NCBI GenBank assembly: GCA_023667055.1
Contig: JAMPAV010000015.1
Location: forward strand, 1 to 41,400
Reading direction: 5' to 3'
Source: Muribaculum sp.
GTDB lineage: Bacteria; Bacteroidota; Bacteroidia; Bacteroidales; Muribaculaceae
DNA: 41,400 nucleotides
The notes beneath the pieces are model-generated. The model did not search any database. It was not told the DNA's origin and saw only the letters and a program-made list of their open reading frames with translations. Positions within the stretch are counted from its first letter, which is position 1. The number at the start of each line of letters is the position of its first letter. Positions 26,703 to 34,723 of this stretch are shown here, one piece after another. Made by a program: the position numbers and the translations under genes.

Positions 26703-26757
26703 ACCCACTGTGTGATGGGAAATATTAATTTATTTTTAGTAACACATTTTTCAGAAA

Positions 26758-27405
26758 ATGAAGAAATTCGCTCTTAAGGCTGAAGCTCGTCAGGAGCTCG
26801 GCAAGAAAGCCGTCAAGGCTCTTCGCAACGAAGGCAAAATCCCCGCTGTCCTCAATGGCGGCAAACTCGTGGAACTTCCTTTCAACGGCACACTCGAGGC
26901 TGGTGAGAAACTCGTGGAACTCGACTCAAAGCGTGGCATGATCACCACTGACATCACAGTTAAGGCTGAGGATGTTCGCAAACTCATCTACACTCCAGAT
27001 ATCTTTGAGATCGACCTCGAACTCAACGGCAAGACCCGTAAAGCTGTCATGAAAGATCTCGCTTTCCAGCCCGTAAAGGACACAGTACTCCACATCGACT
27101 TCCTCGAAGTATATCCCGACAAGCCCATTGTGATGGAAGTGCCCGTTAAGATCGAAGGTCACGCCGAGGGTGTGAAAGCAGGTGGTAAGCTCCAGCTCTC
27201 CATGCGTAAACTTAAGGTAAAGGCTGTTTATACTGAAATCCCCGAACAGCTTGTTGTCAATGTTGACCACCTTGGTCTTGGCAAGTCACTCGCAGTTGGC
27301 GACCTCCACTTCGAGGGTCTCGAACTGATGAATGCCAAGAATGCAGTTGTCTGCGCCGTTCAGCTCACTCGTGCTGCACGTGGTGCCGCTGCCAAGGCAG
27401 AGTAA
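26758..27405 (+). CDS. rplY: 50S ribosomal protein L25 (CTC/TL5 form)
   Basis: Binds 5S rRNA in the large ribosomal subunit. The N-terminal L25 domain (about 1-95) begins [23 protein letters not shown] second beta domain (about 96-190, including [16 protein letters not shown]) identifies the long TL5/CTC form. The C-terminal tail is rich in Ala. The 215 residues fit. Codon choice is strongly biased, as expected of a highly expressed gene. It has its own promoter with a long leader and a hairpin terminator, and pth follows, a common pairing in bacteria. Confidence 0.96.
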   Translation: MKKFALKAEARQELGKKAVKALRNEGKIPAVLNGGKLVELPFNGTLEAGEKLVELDSKRGMITTDITVKAEDVRKLIYTPDIFEIDLELNGKTRKAVMKDLAFQPVKDTVLHIDFLEVYPDKPIVMEVPVKIEGHAEGVKAGGKLQLSMRKLKVKAVYTEIPEQLVVNVDHLGLGKSLAVGDLHFEGLELMNAKNAVVCAVQLTRAARGAAAKAE

Positions 27406-27430
27406 TCATTGCTCAGCAAAAAAGTCACAG

Positions 27431-27464
27431 AGGCGATATGGGGATTCCCCATGTCGCCTTATTT
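27431..27464 (+). terminator. Hairpin terminator after rplY
   Basis: A near-perfect stem of about 13 bp pairs 27431-27443 with 27447-27459 (AGGCGATATGGGG with CCCCATGTCGCCT, one G-T pair). It is followed by a short AT-rich tail. The T-run is weak, so termination may be partial. Confidence 0.72.
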
Positions 27465-27551
27465 AATGCACAATGCACAATGATTAGTTTTTTTCTGAAT
27501 TTGTTTAAAAGCAGGGTAAAAGACTCTGAGATAAAAGAAAAAGAAACAAAT

Positions 27552-28112
27552 ATGAAGAGATATTTGATAGTAGGCCTGGGCAACATCGGTCCCGATTATG
27601 TCGGAACCCGACATAATGCCGGCTTCATGGTTGTGGATAATATTGCAAAACGCGCAGGAGCACCATGGAAATCATGCCGATATGGCGACATGGCCACTGT
27701 GAAGATCAAAAACTGCGAACTGATGCTCCTGAAGCCGTCCACATTCATGAACCTCAGTGGTGTGGCTGTGAGATACTGGATGAACCAGGAGAAACTGCCA
27801 CTCGAGAATCTGCTTATTGTGGTGGATGACCTCGCACTTCCTTTTGGCACAATCCGCCTGAAGCAACGCGGCTCAGATGCCGGACACAATGGATTGAAGA
27901 ATATTGCTTCCGAACTCGGCAATATCAACTATGCCCGTCTTCGCATTGGCGTGGGAAATGAATTCTCACGTGGTCATCAGATTGACTTCGTCTTAGGCGT
28001 ATTCCCTCCGGAGGAGAGAGAGCAGTTGCCGGCCATCCTCGAAAAGGCTGCCGACTGCGTTGAGGCTTATTGTCTTTCCGGCCCGGCTTTCGCCATGAAC
28101 CATTTTAACTAA
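27552..28112 (+). CDS. pth: Peptidyl-tRNA hydrolase
   Basis: Releases peptides from prematurely dropped peptidyl-tRNAs. Pth-family residues are all visible: Asn11 in GLGNIG, catalytic His21 in GTRHNAGF, Asn in FMNLSG, Asp in [10 protein letters not shown], and the AGHNGLKNI motif. The frame is open back to 27438 with ATGs at 27438 and 27480. The first lies inside the rplY terminator, and the intervening sequence is low-complexity. The start at 27552 gives 186 residues, the family's usual length. TGAATTTG at 27496-27503 is a one-mismatch -7 box consistent with this choice. Confidence 0.92.
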   Translation: MKRYLIVGLGNIGPDYVGTRHNAGFMVVDNIAKRAGAPWKSCRYGDMATVKIKNCELMLLKPSTFMNLSGVAVRYWMNQEKLPLENLLIVVDDLALPFGTIRLKQRGSDAGHNGLKNIASELGNINYARLRIGVGNEFSRGHQIDFVLGVFPPEEREQLPAILEKAADCVEAYCLSGPAFAMNHFN

Positions 28113-28145
28113 AAAAATCCACATCTTTTCAGATGTGGATTTTTT
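28112..28145. terminator. Bidirectional terminator after pth
   Basis: A 14-bp perfect stem with a 6-nt loop, A-run on the left and T-run on the right, starts at the pth stop. It can serve pth on the plus strand and the gene at 28216 on the minus strand. Confidence 0.85.
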
Positions 28146-28158
28146 ATATTACTATGCT

Positions 28159-28175
28159 ACGTGCCAAAGGCACGT
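28159..28175. repeat. Short perfect palindrome ACGTGCC-AAA-GGCACGT
   Basis: A 7-bp inverted repeat with a 3-nt loop followed by CCCTAC, in the 103-bp spacer between pth and the gene at 28216. It resembles the GC-rich hairpin at 34680 (both end in GTCCCT). Confidence 0.55.
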
Positions 28176-28215
28176 CCCTACACATTGCAAATTAATATAT
28201 TGCGTTTATAATTTT

Positions 28216-28887
28216 TTAGAATAGCTGCTTGGTGACTTTGGAACCCTTACGCACGATATAAATGCTGCCTTTCTCAGGCTGTGCCACCTTCACACCCTGA
28301 AGGTTGAAGTATTCAGCCGACGCAGCATCAACTTCTATGCCATCTACAGCGGCTGTAATATCCTTTGTATGTGTAAAGTTTACATATATCGTACAGTCTG
28401 AACCTTCCAACTTCATGTCTCCAACTCTTGCTGAAAGATCAAGTTTAAAGGTTGTAGGAGTGGTGAAATCCTGGATATCGACCTCATGAATATCTAATTT
28501 GATAAAACTTCCTGCTTCTATTGATCTTAAATTGGCCGGTGATGTAACCTGTCCATTCTGGGCACCCAAACAATTGCCAGGGGCTGATTCAAAATCATAA
28601 CACAACTGGAACATAGCAGTTTTTTCGTTAACACAAGTCATGTTGAAATCTAAGTTTAGGCTCTCGTCGTTCACGTTGGTTGCCTTAACTGTTGCAGCTG
28701 CCATGTAACTTTTTAAATCGTCAAAACCGAGATCTGCATATTCGTCATAATACGTATCTTCTGTTACAGTCTGTCCATTTTCAATCACTTTGTCTCCAAA
28801 CGTGAGTTTGAAGTAATCTGCAAATGATTCTGCATTCATTGATGCTGTCATTGCAGCTAAAATTGCTGTTAGTAAAAATTTTTTCAT
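28216..28887 (-). CDS. Secreted protein with a Bacteroidales C-terminal tail, function unknown
   Basis: I do not recognise a functional family. A clear signal peptide (KKFLLTAILAAMTASMNA, then ESFAD) begins it. The middle of about 150 residues is predicted to be beta-rich, with a conspicuous acidic stretch (DTYYDEYADLGFDDL). The C-terminus has the 'AEYFNLQGVKVAQPEKGSIYIVRKGSKV' type ending, used as separate short stretches in many Prevotella and Muribaculaceae secreted proteins. This tail is probably a small surface-attachment or sorting domain (inference). The 223-residue length and isolated position give no further clue. A -7 box lies about 85 bp upstream. Confidence 0.78.
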   Translation of the reverse strand: MKKFLLTAILAAMTASMNAESFADYFKLTFGDKVIENGQTVTEDTYYDEYADLGFDDLKSYMAAATVKATNVNDESLNLDFNMTCVNEKTAMFQLCYDFESAPGNCLGAQNGQVTSPANLRSIEAGSFIKLDIHEVDIQDFTTPTTFKLDLSARVGDMKLEGSDCTIYVNFTHTKDITAAVDGIEVDAASAEYFNLQGVKVAQPEKGSIYIVRKGSKVTKQLF

Positions 28888-28968
28888 TGACTATTTTTTT
28901 ATGTTTATTTCTCATTTATTTGTCATATCCTAAGGATTCATTCCTTAATACAACCAGCTTTTCAATCG

Positions 28969-28976
28969 CAAAATTA
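28969..28976 (-). promoter_or_regulatory. -7 element before the 28216-28887 gene
   Basis: TAATTTTG on the minus strand. No good -33 TTTG lies at the usual distance. The leader would be about 75 nt. Confidence 0.5.
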
Positions 28977-29030
28977 ACAAAAATTTTTATATAATACGTT
29001 CTTCTACTGTGAAAATTAAGAAAAATATGT

Positions 29031-29038
29031 TAAATTTG
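29031..29038 (+). promoter_or_regulatory. -7 element before the GH51 gene
   Basis: TAAATTTG matches the consensus about 32 bp before the GH51 start codon. The -33 position is weak, which would fit a promoter needing an activator. Confidence 0.5.
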
Positions 29039-29069
29039 CACTTCAAACTGTTATTTACAACCTTATTCA

Positions 29070-31541
29070 ATGAAAAATCTTTATAAATTGGGGATTGGCA
29101 TGTCCATGGTCTTTGCAGCTGTCACATCCTCTACTACTTTGGCTGAGGCTGGTAGTCCGGTGGAAGTTCTTGCTTTCTCAATGCCCGACGGTAACGGCGG
29201 ACTAAAACTTGCAACAAGAGGCCGCAACAACGAATGGAACAGTCTTGGAAACTTCTACGGATTCCTGAGCAGCGACTTTGGCGCATGGGGAAGTGGCAAA
29301 CGTATGCACAATGTCAGACTCGCACAAGATGCCGACGGCAAATACTGGGTGGTATTCAATCCCGACAAAGATGGAGAGGTGGTAGCCTATGCTTCTTCCG
29401 ACAATTTTGAGGTGTGGACTCCGCAGGAGTATCGGCGTGCAGACTCTGACTTCATGAAGGCCTTGCCGGCTTCCGTAAAATTCAATTCCCTCTCTGAAGA
29501 AACTGTCCAAGGCAATAAGGTGATGGGCACTGTCTTAACACTCGACTCTGACTTTATCGACCGACTAAACGGCTATATCCATTATCGAAATATAGCCAAC
29601 ACGCGCAATGACGAACGGATGGACCAGGATCCCTGGCGTTTCAAAGACCTCAAGCCACTGAAGGCAACGGTCTCTCTTGACAAGAAAAACGCAAAACCAA
29701 TCAGCGACAAGTTTATCGGCATATTCTTTGAAGATATAAACTATGGTGCGGATGGCGGTCTTTATGCGGAACTTATCCAAAATCGTGATTTTGAATATTC
29801 TGCCAACGACCGCAAGGAATGGGATGCCAAGACCTGTTGGTCTGCCACCGATGGCACTTCGATGGAAATTGCCACCGATAATCCTATCCATGCCAACAAT
29901 GCGCATTATGCAAAGGTGGCCACAGGCAACAATGCGGGTTCGATTTCCAATGAGGGCTTTGACGGCATCGTGCTTAAAAAGGGTGACAAATATAAATTCA
30001 ATATATTCGCAAGAGCCGACAAGAAGACAGCACTGAAGGTCATCTTGACTAATAAGGCAGGCAAAGTTATGGCTCAGGGAAAAATCAACGTGCCTGCCGG
30101 GTCCGGCTGGAACAAACTCAGTACCACCCTCACCGCAAAGGACGCTTGTTCCGACGGTGTCCTTAAGATTGAGTTGCCAAAGAATTCAAAGATTGACATG
30201 GATATGGTGTCCCTTTTCCCCGAAAAGACTTTCAAGGGACGTGCAAACGGCCTGCGTGAGGATTTGGCACAAACCCTCGCTGATCTTCAACCCAAGTTCA
30301 TGCGTTTTCCCGGAGGTTGCGTCACCCATGGAAATGGAATTGACAACATTTATGACTGGAAAGGCTCGGTAGGCCCTCTCGAAGCGCGCAAACCGCTACG
30401 CAACATCTGGGGTTACCACCAGACACGTGGTCTCGGTTTCTTTGAGTATTTCCAATTCTGCGAAGACTTGGGCATGGAGCCTCTTCCGGTTCTTGCAGCC
30501 GGCGTACCTTGCCAGAACTCATCCATCAAGTCTCACTACAGCCACGACTTGCTAACATCCTGCGGCCAGCAGGGAGGAATTCCCCTGGCCGACATGCCGG
30601 CTTACATACAGGATATTCTCGACCTTGTGGAATACGCCAATGGTCCGGCTGATTCCAAATGGGGTAAAGTCCGCGCTGAGGCCGGACATCCGGAACCGTT
30701 TAACCTCAAATATCTCGGTATCGGCAATGAAGATCTTATAAGCGAGGCTTTCAAGGAAAGATTCAAGATGATTCAGGATGCTGTGAATGCCAAATACCCG
30801 GAAATAATCGTGGTGGGTACTGTAGGTCCATTCTTTGAGGGATCAGACTATGAAGAGGGCTGGAAATTCGCCCGCGAGGAAAATGTGCCCATTGTGGATG
30901 AGCACTATTATGTGGCTCCTGGATGGTATGTAAACAACCGCGATTTCTACGACAATTATGACCGTAAGGGACCGAAGGTATATCTCGGCGAGTATGCTTC
31001 CCACTATCCGGGGCGCGAGTCGAATCTCGAATGTGCTTTGTCGATAGGTCTTTATCTTACCGATGTGGAGCGCAACGCAGACGTGGTGGAAATGACGTCA
31101 TACGCTCCCCTTTTGTCGAAGAAAGGTCGCACCCAGTGGCGTCCTGACCTCATTTACTTCGACAACGAGAACATCAATCTCACTCCTGATTATTTTGTAC
31201 AGAAGATGTATGGCACAAATTCCGGGACCCAATATATACCTGCATCAGTAAAACTTCAGGAGAAGAGTGGAAAGGAAGTCACTAAAGATGATGTCACCAA
31301 CAGATTTGGAATCTCCACAGTGGTAGATGAAAAGACAGGTGATACCATCCTGAAGATAGCCAATATGCTACCGGTGGAAATTGACGTTAACCTTGATGGC
31401 TATCCTTCCGGGACTGCTGAGATGACAACGCTTTCCGGCACTCCACGCCAAAGGAATGCCGCTCCGGTTACTTCCACTCTCCGGTTAAACGGCAATGTCA
31501 GTGTTCCGCCCTATTCCTTCTCAGTTGTCCGACTGAAATAA
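29070..31541 (+). CDS. Glycoside hydrolase family 51 alpha-L-arabinofuranosidase
   Basis: Secreted enzyme releasing arabinose side chains from arabinoxylan or arabinan. Signal peptide at residues 1 to about 27. Residues about 30-190 form an extra N-terminal domain with propeller-like repeats (HNVRLAQDADGKYWVVFNPDKDG). From about 195 the GH51 region follows (ISDKFIGIFFEDINYGADGGLYAELIQNRDFEY), with an inserted carbohydrate-binding-like segment. The catalytic acid/base Glu554 is in GIGNEDL and the nucleophile Glu641 in YLGEYAS. A C-terminal beta-sandwich closes the protein. At 823 residues it is longer than minimal GH51 enzymes (about 500). A strong terminator follows, separating it from xylB. 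Confidence 0.93.
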   Translation: MKNLYKLGIGMSMVFAAVTSSTTLAEAGSPVEVLAFSMPDGNGGLKLATRGRNNEWNSLGNFYGFLSSDFGAWGSGKRMHNVRLAQDADGKYWVVFNPDKDGEVVAYASSDNFEVWTPQEYRRADSDFMKALPASVKFNSLSEETVQGNKVMGTVLTLDSDFIDRLNGYIHYRNIANTRNDERMDQDPWRFKDLKPLKATVSLDKKNAKPISDKFIGIFFEDINYGADGGLYAELIQNRDFEYSANDRKEWDAKTCWSATDGTSMEIATDNPIHANNAHYAKVATGNNAGSISNEGFDGIVLKKGDKYKFNIFARADKKTALKVILTNKAGKVMAQGKINVPAGSGWNKLSTTLTAKDACSDGVLKIELPKNSKIDMDMVSLFPEKTFKGRANGLREDLAQTLADLQPKFMRFPGGCVTHGNGIDNIYDWKGSVGPLEARKPLRNIWGYHQTRGLGFFEYFQFCEDLGMEPLPVLAAGVPCQNSSIKSHYSHDLLTSCGQQGGIPLADMPAYIQDILDLVEYANGPADSKWGKVRAEAGHPEPFNLKYLGIGNEDLISEAFKERFKMIQDAVNAKYPEIIVVGTVGPFFEGSDYEEGWKFAREENVPIVDEHYYVAPGWYVNNRDFYDNYDRKGPKVYLGEYASHYPGRESNLECALSIGLYLTDVERNADVVEMTSYAPLLSKKGRTQWRPDLIYFDNENINLTPDYFVQKMYGTNSGTQYIPASVKLQEKSGKEVTKDDVTNRFGISTVVDEKTGDTILKIANMLPVEIDVNLDGYPSGTAEMTTLSGTPRQRNAAPVTSTLRLNGNVSVPPYSFSVVRLK

Positions 31542-31557
31542 AATTATAAAACTTCGC

Positions 31558-31598
31558 AAAAATCCACTTGAGCAAACCCAAGTGGATTTTTTTATTTT
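31558..31598 (+). terminator. Terminator after the GH51 gene
   Basis: A stem of at least 10 bp (AATCCACTTG with CAAGTGGATT, 31561-31570 and 31579-31588) and an 8-nt loop, followed by a T-rich run. Confidence 0.88.
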
Positions 31599-31614
31599 TT
31601 TACCCTTATTTATT

Positions 31615-31644
31615 TTTGCAATTCCGATTATTTTATTAATTTTG
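31615..31644 (+). promoter_or_regulatory. Promoter for xylB(-xylA)
   Basis: TTTG (31615-31618), an 18-bp spacer and TAATTTTG (31637-31644), with a leader of about 75 nt. TTTT at 31613-31616 would give the usual 20-bp spacing. Confidence 0.7.
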
Positions 31645-31727
31645 TATGTTGAAGTCGGAATAGTGACACCGCCTTTAGCAAAACCAAACTTAAGAACATT
31701 TTTTATATACCATAAAAACAACGACAA

Positions 31728-33212
31728 ATGTATTTATTAGGCTACGATATCGGCACTTCATCGGTGAAGGCAAGCATCGTGGATGCTGAAAGCGGAAAAT
31801 GCTTGGCTTCCGATTTCTTTCCTAAAGTTGAGGCTCCGATCAAAGCCCTGCATCAAGGCTGGGCAGAACAGAATCCTGAAAGCTGGTGGCAATATTTGAA
31901 GGAAGCCACCGCCAGCGTACTCAATATATCGAAAGTTGACCCCAAAGACATAAAAGCCATAGGCTTCTCATTCCAGATGCATGGCCTTGTATGCGTTGAC
32001 AAAGACAGAAAACTTCTGCGCGATGCCATAATTTGGTGCGACTCCCGCGCTGTCCCCTATGGTGAGAAGGCATTTGAGGATCTCGGACCCGAATTGTGTC
32101 TTTCCCATCTTCTCAACTCACCCGGAAATTTCACAATCTCAAAACTCGCATGGGTCAAAGACAACGAACCGGAAATTTTCGAGAAGATATATAAGGTGAT
32201 GCTCCCGGCCGATTACATTGCCATGAAGATGACCGGAGAGATTTGCACCACTCCTGAAGGACTCTCCAACTATGTGGTGTGGGACTTCAAGGAAAATGCT
32301 CCGGCAAAATTCCTTATGGACTACTTTGATTTCGACATGTCGATTCTTCCGGAAGTCCGTCCTACTTTCAGTTTCCAGGGCGCTCTCACTGAAGATGCAG
32401 CCAGGGAACTTGGACTCGCCCCCGGCACACCGGTCACTTACCGAGCCGGCGACCAGCCAAACAATGCGCTTAGCCTTAACGTATTCAATCCGGGTGAGAT
32501 TGCTGCAACTGCCGGCACTTCCGGAGTGGTTTATGCAGTGAATGGGAAGGTGGATTGCGACCCCAAATCCCGTGTCAACTGTTTTGCACATGTCAACCAT
32601 ACCGCCGAGGCTCCGAGAATCGGCGTGCTGACTTGCATCAACGGAACAGGTATTCTCAACAGCTGGATGAAACGCAATATAGCTCCGGAAGGAATGAGCT
32701 ATGATGAAATGAATCGGCTTGCCGAGTCTGTTCCTGTCGGTTCGGAGGGTGTAAGCATCATCCCATTTGGCAACGGTGCGGAACGTATCCTTCAGAACAA
32801 GGAAATCGGATGCTCCATCCACGGCATAAACTTCAATATCCACAACAAGGCTCATCTGCTTCGTGCAGCTCAGGAAGGAATCGTGTTCTCGTTCATGTAT
32901 GGAATTGAAATCACAGAAGCCATGGGGTTGAAAGTGGATACTATCCATGCCGGAAACGCCAATATGTTCCTAAGTCCTCTTTTCCGCGACACACTCGCCG
33001 CTGTGAGCGGTGCCACCATCAAACTTTATGAGACCGATGGAAGCGTCGGGGCTGCAAAGGGAGCCGGAATTGGAGCCGGAATCTACAAGGATCATAATGA
33101 GGCCTTCGCCACTCTGAAAAAAATTAAGGAGATCACTCCTCCTGCCGACCGCGCACCATATCTGGAGGCTTACGCCCGCTGGAAAAAGATTCTGAACCGC
33201 GAATCACTCTGA
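31728..33212 (+). CDS. xylB: Xylulokinase
   Basis: Phosphorylates D-xylulose to xylulose 5-phosphate with ATP. FGGY-family sugar kinase: N-terminal ATPase fold GYDIGTSSVKA, substrate-loop FSFQMHGLV, catalytic Asp in YRAGDQPNNA, and the C-terminal ATP-site GSVGAAKGAGIGAG. The 494 residues match xylulokinases. xylA follows 95 bp downstream, with no promoter recognised between the two, so they are likely one transcript. A repressor such as XylR is not nearby. Confidence 0.94.
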   Translation: MYLLGYDIGTSSVKASIVDAESGKCLASDFFPKVEAPIKALHQGWAEQNPESWWQYLKEATASVLNISKVDPKDIKAIGFSFQMHGLVCVDKDRKLLRDAIIWCDSRAVPYGEKAFEDLGPELCLSHLLNSPGNFTISKLAWVKDNEPEIFEKIYKVMLPADYIAMKMTGEICTTPEGLSNYVVWDFKENAPAKFLMDYFDFDMSILPEVRPTFSFQGALTEDAARELGLAPGTPVTYRAGDQPNNALSLNVFNPGEIAATAGTSGVVYAVNGKVDCDPKSRVNCFAHVNHTAEAPRIGVLTCINGTGILNSWMKRNIAPEGMSYDEMNRLAESVPVGSEGVSIIPFGNGAERILQNKEIGCSIHGINFNIHNKAHLLRAAQEGIVFSFMYGIEITEAMGLKVDTIHAGNANMFLSPLFRDTLAAVSGATIKLYETDGSVGAAKGAGIGAGIYKDHNEAFATLKKIKEITPPADRAPYLEAYARWKKILNRESL

Positions 33213-33273
33213 TTGCTAAAGTCATTGGAGTCATTAATGTTCTTAAAGTCCTTAAAGACCTTAACACTTAAAA
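33211..33273. repeat. Degenerate 9-bp tandem units between xylB and xylA
   Basis: Seven contiguous 9-bp units, starting at the xylB stop and ending in CTTAA-like words: GATTGCTAA, AGTCATTGG, AGTCATTAA, TGTTCTTAA, AGTCCTTAA, AGACCTTAA and CACTTAAAA. No hairpin and no promoter element is seen in it. Confidence 0.75.
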
Positions 33274-33307
33274 ATAAAAAATAACCAAATAAAATAACTC
33301 AAAAGAA

Positions 33308-34624
33308 ATGGCACAGAAAGAATACTTCCCTAATATTGGGAAAATCAAATTCGAGGGCACTTCAAGCTATAATCCCCTCGCCTATCGCTACTATGACGCT
33401 GAGAGAGTTGTTCTCGGCAAACCGATGAAGGAATGGCTCAAATTCGCCATGGCATGGTGGCACACTCTTTGCGCTGAAGGCGGCGACCAGTTCGGCGGCG
33501 GCACAAAGAAATTCCCCTGGAATGTGGGCGAGACTGCTGTGGAGCGTGCCAAGAACAAGGCTGACGCAGGCTTTGAAATCATGGAGAAACTCGGCATCGA
33601 GTATTTCTGCTTCCACGATGTTGACCTCGTTGACGAAGGCAACTCCGTAGAAGAATATGAGGCAAACCTCAAAGAAGTTGTGGCTTACATCAAGCAGAAG
33701 ATGCAGGGCACAAACATCAAGAACCTCTGGGGCACTGCAAATGTATTTGGCAACGCCCGCTATATGAATGGCGCAGCAACAAATCCCGACTTCGACGTTG
33801 TGGCACGCGCCGCTGTCCAGATTAAGAATGCAATCGACGCCACTATCGAACTCGGCGGCTCCAACTATGTGTTCTGGGGTGGACGTGAAGGATACATGAG
33901 CCTTCTCAACACCGACCAGAAGCGTGAGAAAGAGCACCTTGCAATGATGCTCACAAAAGCCCGCGACTATGCCCGCAGCAAAGGTTTCACCGGTACTTTC
34001 CTTATCGAACCGAAACCAATGGAACCGTCCAAGCATCAGTATGATGTTGACACAGAAACCGTAGTTGGCTTCCTTAAGGCTCACAACCTTGACAAGGACT
34101 TCAAGGTGAACATCGAGGTTAACCATGCAACACTTGCAGGTCATACTTTCGAACATGAACTCTGCGTGGCTGTTGACAACGGTATGCTCGGCTCCATCGA
34201 CGCTAACCGTGGCGACTATCAGAATGGCTGGGATACAGACCAGTTCCCCATCGACAACTATGAGCTCACCCAGGCCATGATGCAGATCATCCGCAACGGT
34301 GGTCTCGGCAATGGCGGTACAAACTTCGATGCCAAGACCCGTCGCAACTCCACCGACCTCGAAGACATATTCATCGCCCATATCGCCGGCATGGACGCTA
34401 TGGCCCGTGCTCTTCTCAGCGCTGCTGACGTTCTTGAAAAATCTCCTTACAAGAAGATGCTGGCCGACCGCTACGCTTCCTTCGACAAAGGCGAGGGCAA
34501 GGAATTCGAGGAAGGTAAACTTTCTCTCGAACAGCTTGCTGAAATCGGCCGCAAGGTCAACGAGCCTGCACAGACAAGCGGTAAGCAAGAACTCTACGAG
34601 GCCATCATCAACATGTACGCCTGA
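33308..34624 (+). CDS. xylA: Xylose isomerase
   Basis: Interconverts D-xylose and D-xylulose. Metal-dependent TIM barrel of the long (class II) type with 438 residues. The catalytic His103 is in FCFHDVDL. Metal-ligand and substrate motifs are present: [27 protein letters not shown] and [20 protein letters not shown]. Its very regular codon use suggests high expression. It follows xylB after a tandem-repeat spacer and is followed by a GC-rich hairpin with a T-run. A long open frame on the opposite strand is a codon-bias shadow. Confidence 0.97.
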   Translation: MAQKEYFPNIGKIKFEGTSSYNPLAYRYYDAERVVLGKPMKEWLKFAMAWWHTLCAEGGDQFGGGTKKFPWNVGETAVERAKNKADAGFEIMEKLGIEYFCFHDVDLVDEGNSVEEYEANLKEVVAYIKQKMQGTNIKNLWGTANVFGNARYMNGAATNPDFDVVARAAVQIKNAIDATIELGGSNYVFWGGREGYMSLLNTDQKREKEHLAMMLTKARDYARSKGFTGTFLIEPKPMEPSKHQYDVDTETVVGFLKAHNLDKDFKVNIEVNHATLAGHTFEHELCVAVDNGMLGSIDANRGDYQNGWDTDQFPIDNYELTQAMMQIIRNGGLGNGGTNFDAKTRRNSTDLEDIFIAHIAGMDAMARALLSAADVLEKSPYKKMLADRYASFDKGEGKEFEEGKLSLEQLAEIGRKVNEPAQTSGKQELYEAIINMYA

Positions 34625-34679
34625 TATTAATTCATAATTCATAATTTTTAATTGTGAATTTATAAAACATCATTAATAA

Positions 34680-34709
34680 GGGGCGCGCCCGAAGCGCGTC
34701 CCTTTTTTA
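34680..34709 (+). terminator. Terminator between xylA and the GH67 gene
   Basis: An 8-bp GC-rich stem GGGGCGCG/CGCGTCCC (one G-T pair) with a 7-nt loop, followed by seven T. It ends only about 15 bp before the GH67 start codon, so GH67 either relies on read-through or the hairpin attenuates expression. Confidence 0.8.
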
Positions 34710-34723
34710 ACCTACTGATTGAA

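Noticed and set aside
26374..26715. A plus-strand open frame running across the AddB-like stop into the rplY leader
   Set aside because: It is out of frame with the AddB-like gene and its tail is the tandem repeat and promoter.
27438..27551. N-terminal extension of pth
   Set aside because: The first ATG lies in the rplY terminator hairpin, and the extension exceeds the family's normal length.
33362..34642. A 426-codon open frame antisense to xylA
   Set aside because: It mirrors the strongly codon-biased xylA gene exactly and has no family signature; a known effect of GC-biased third positions.
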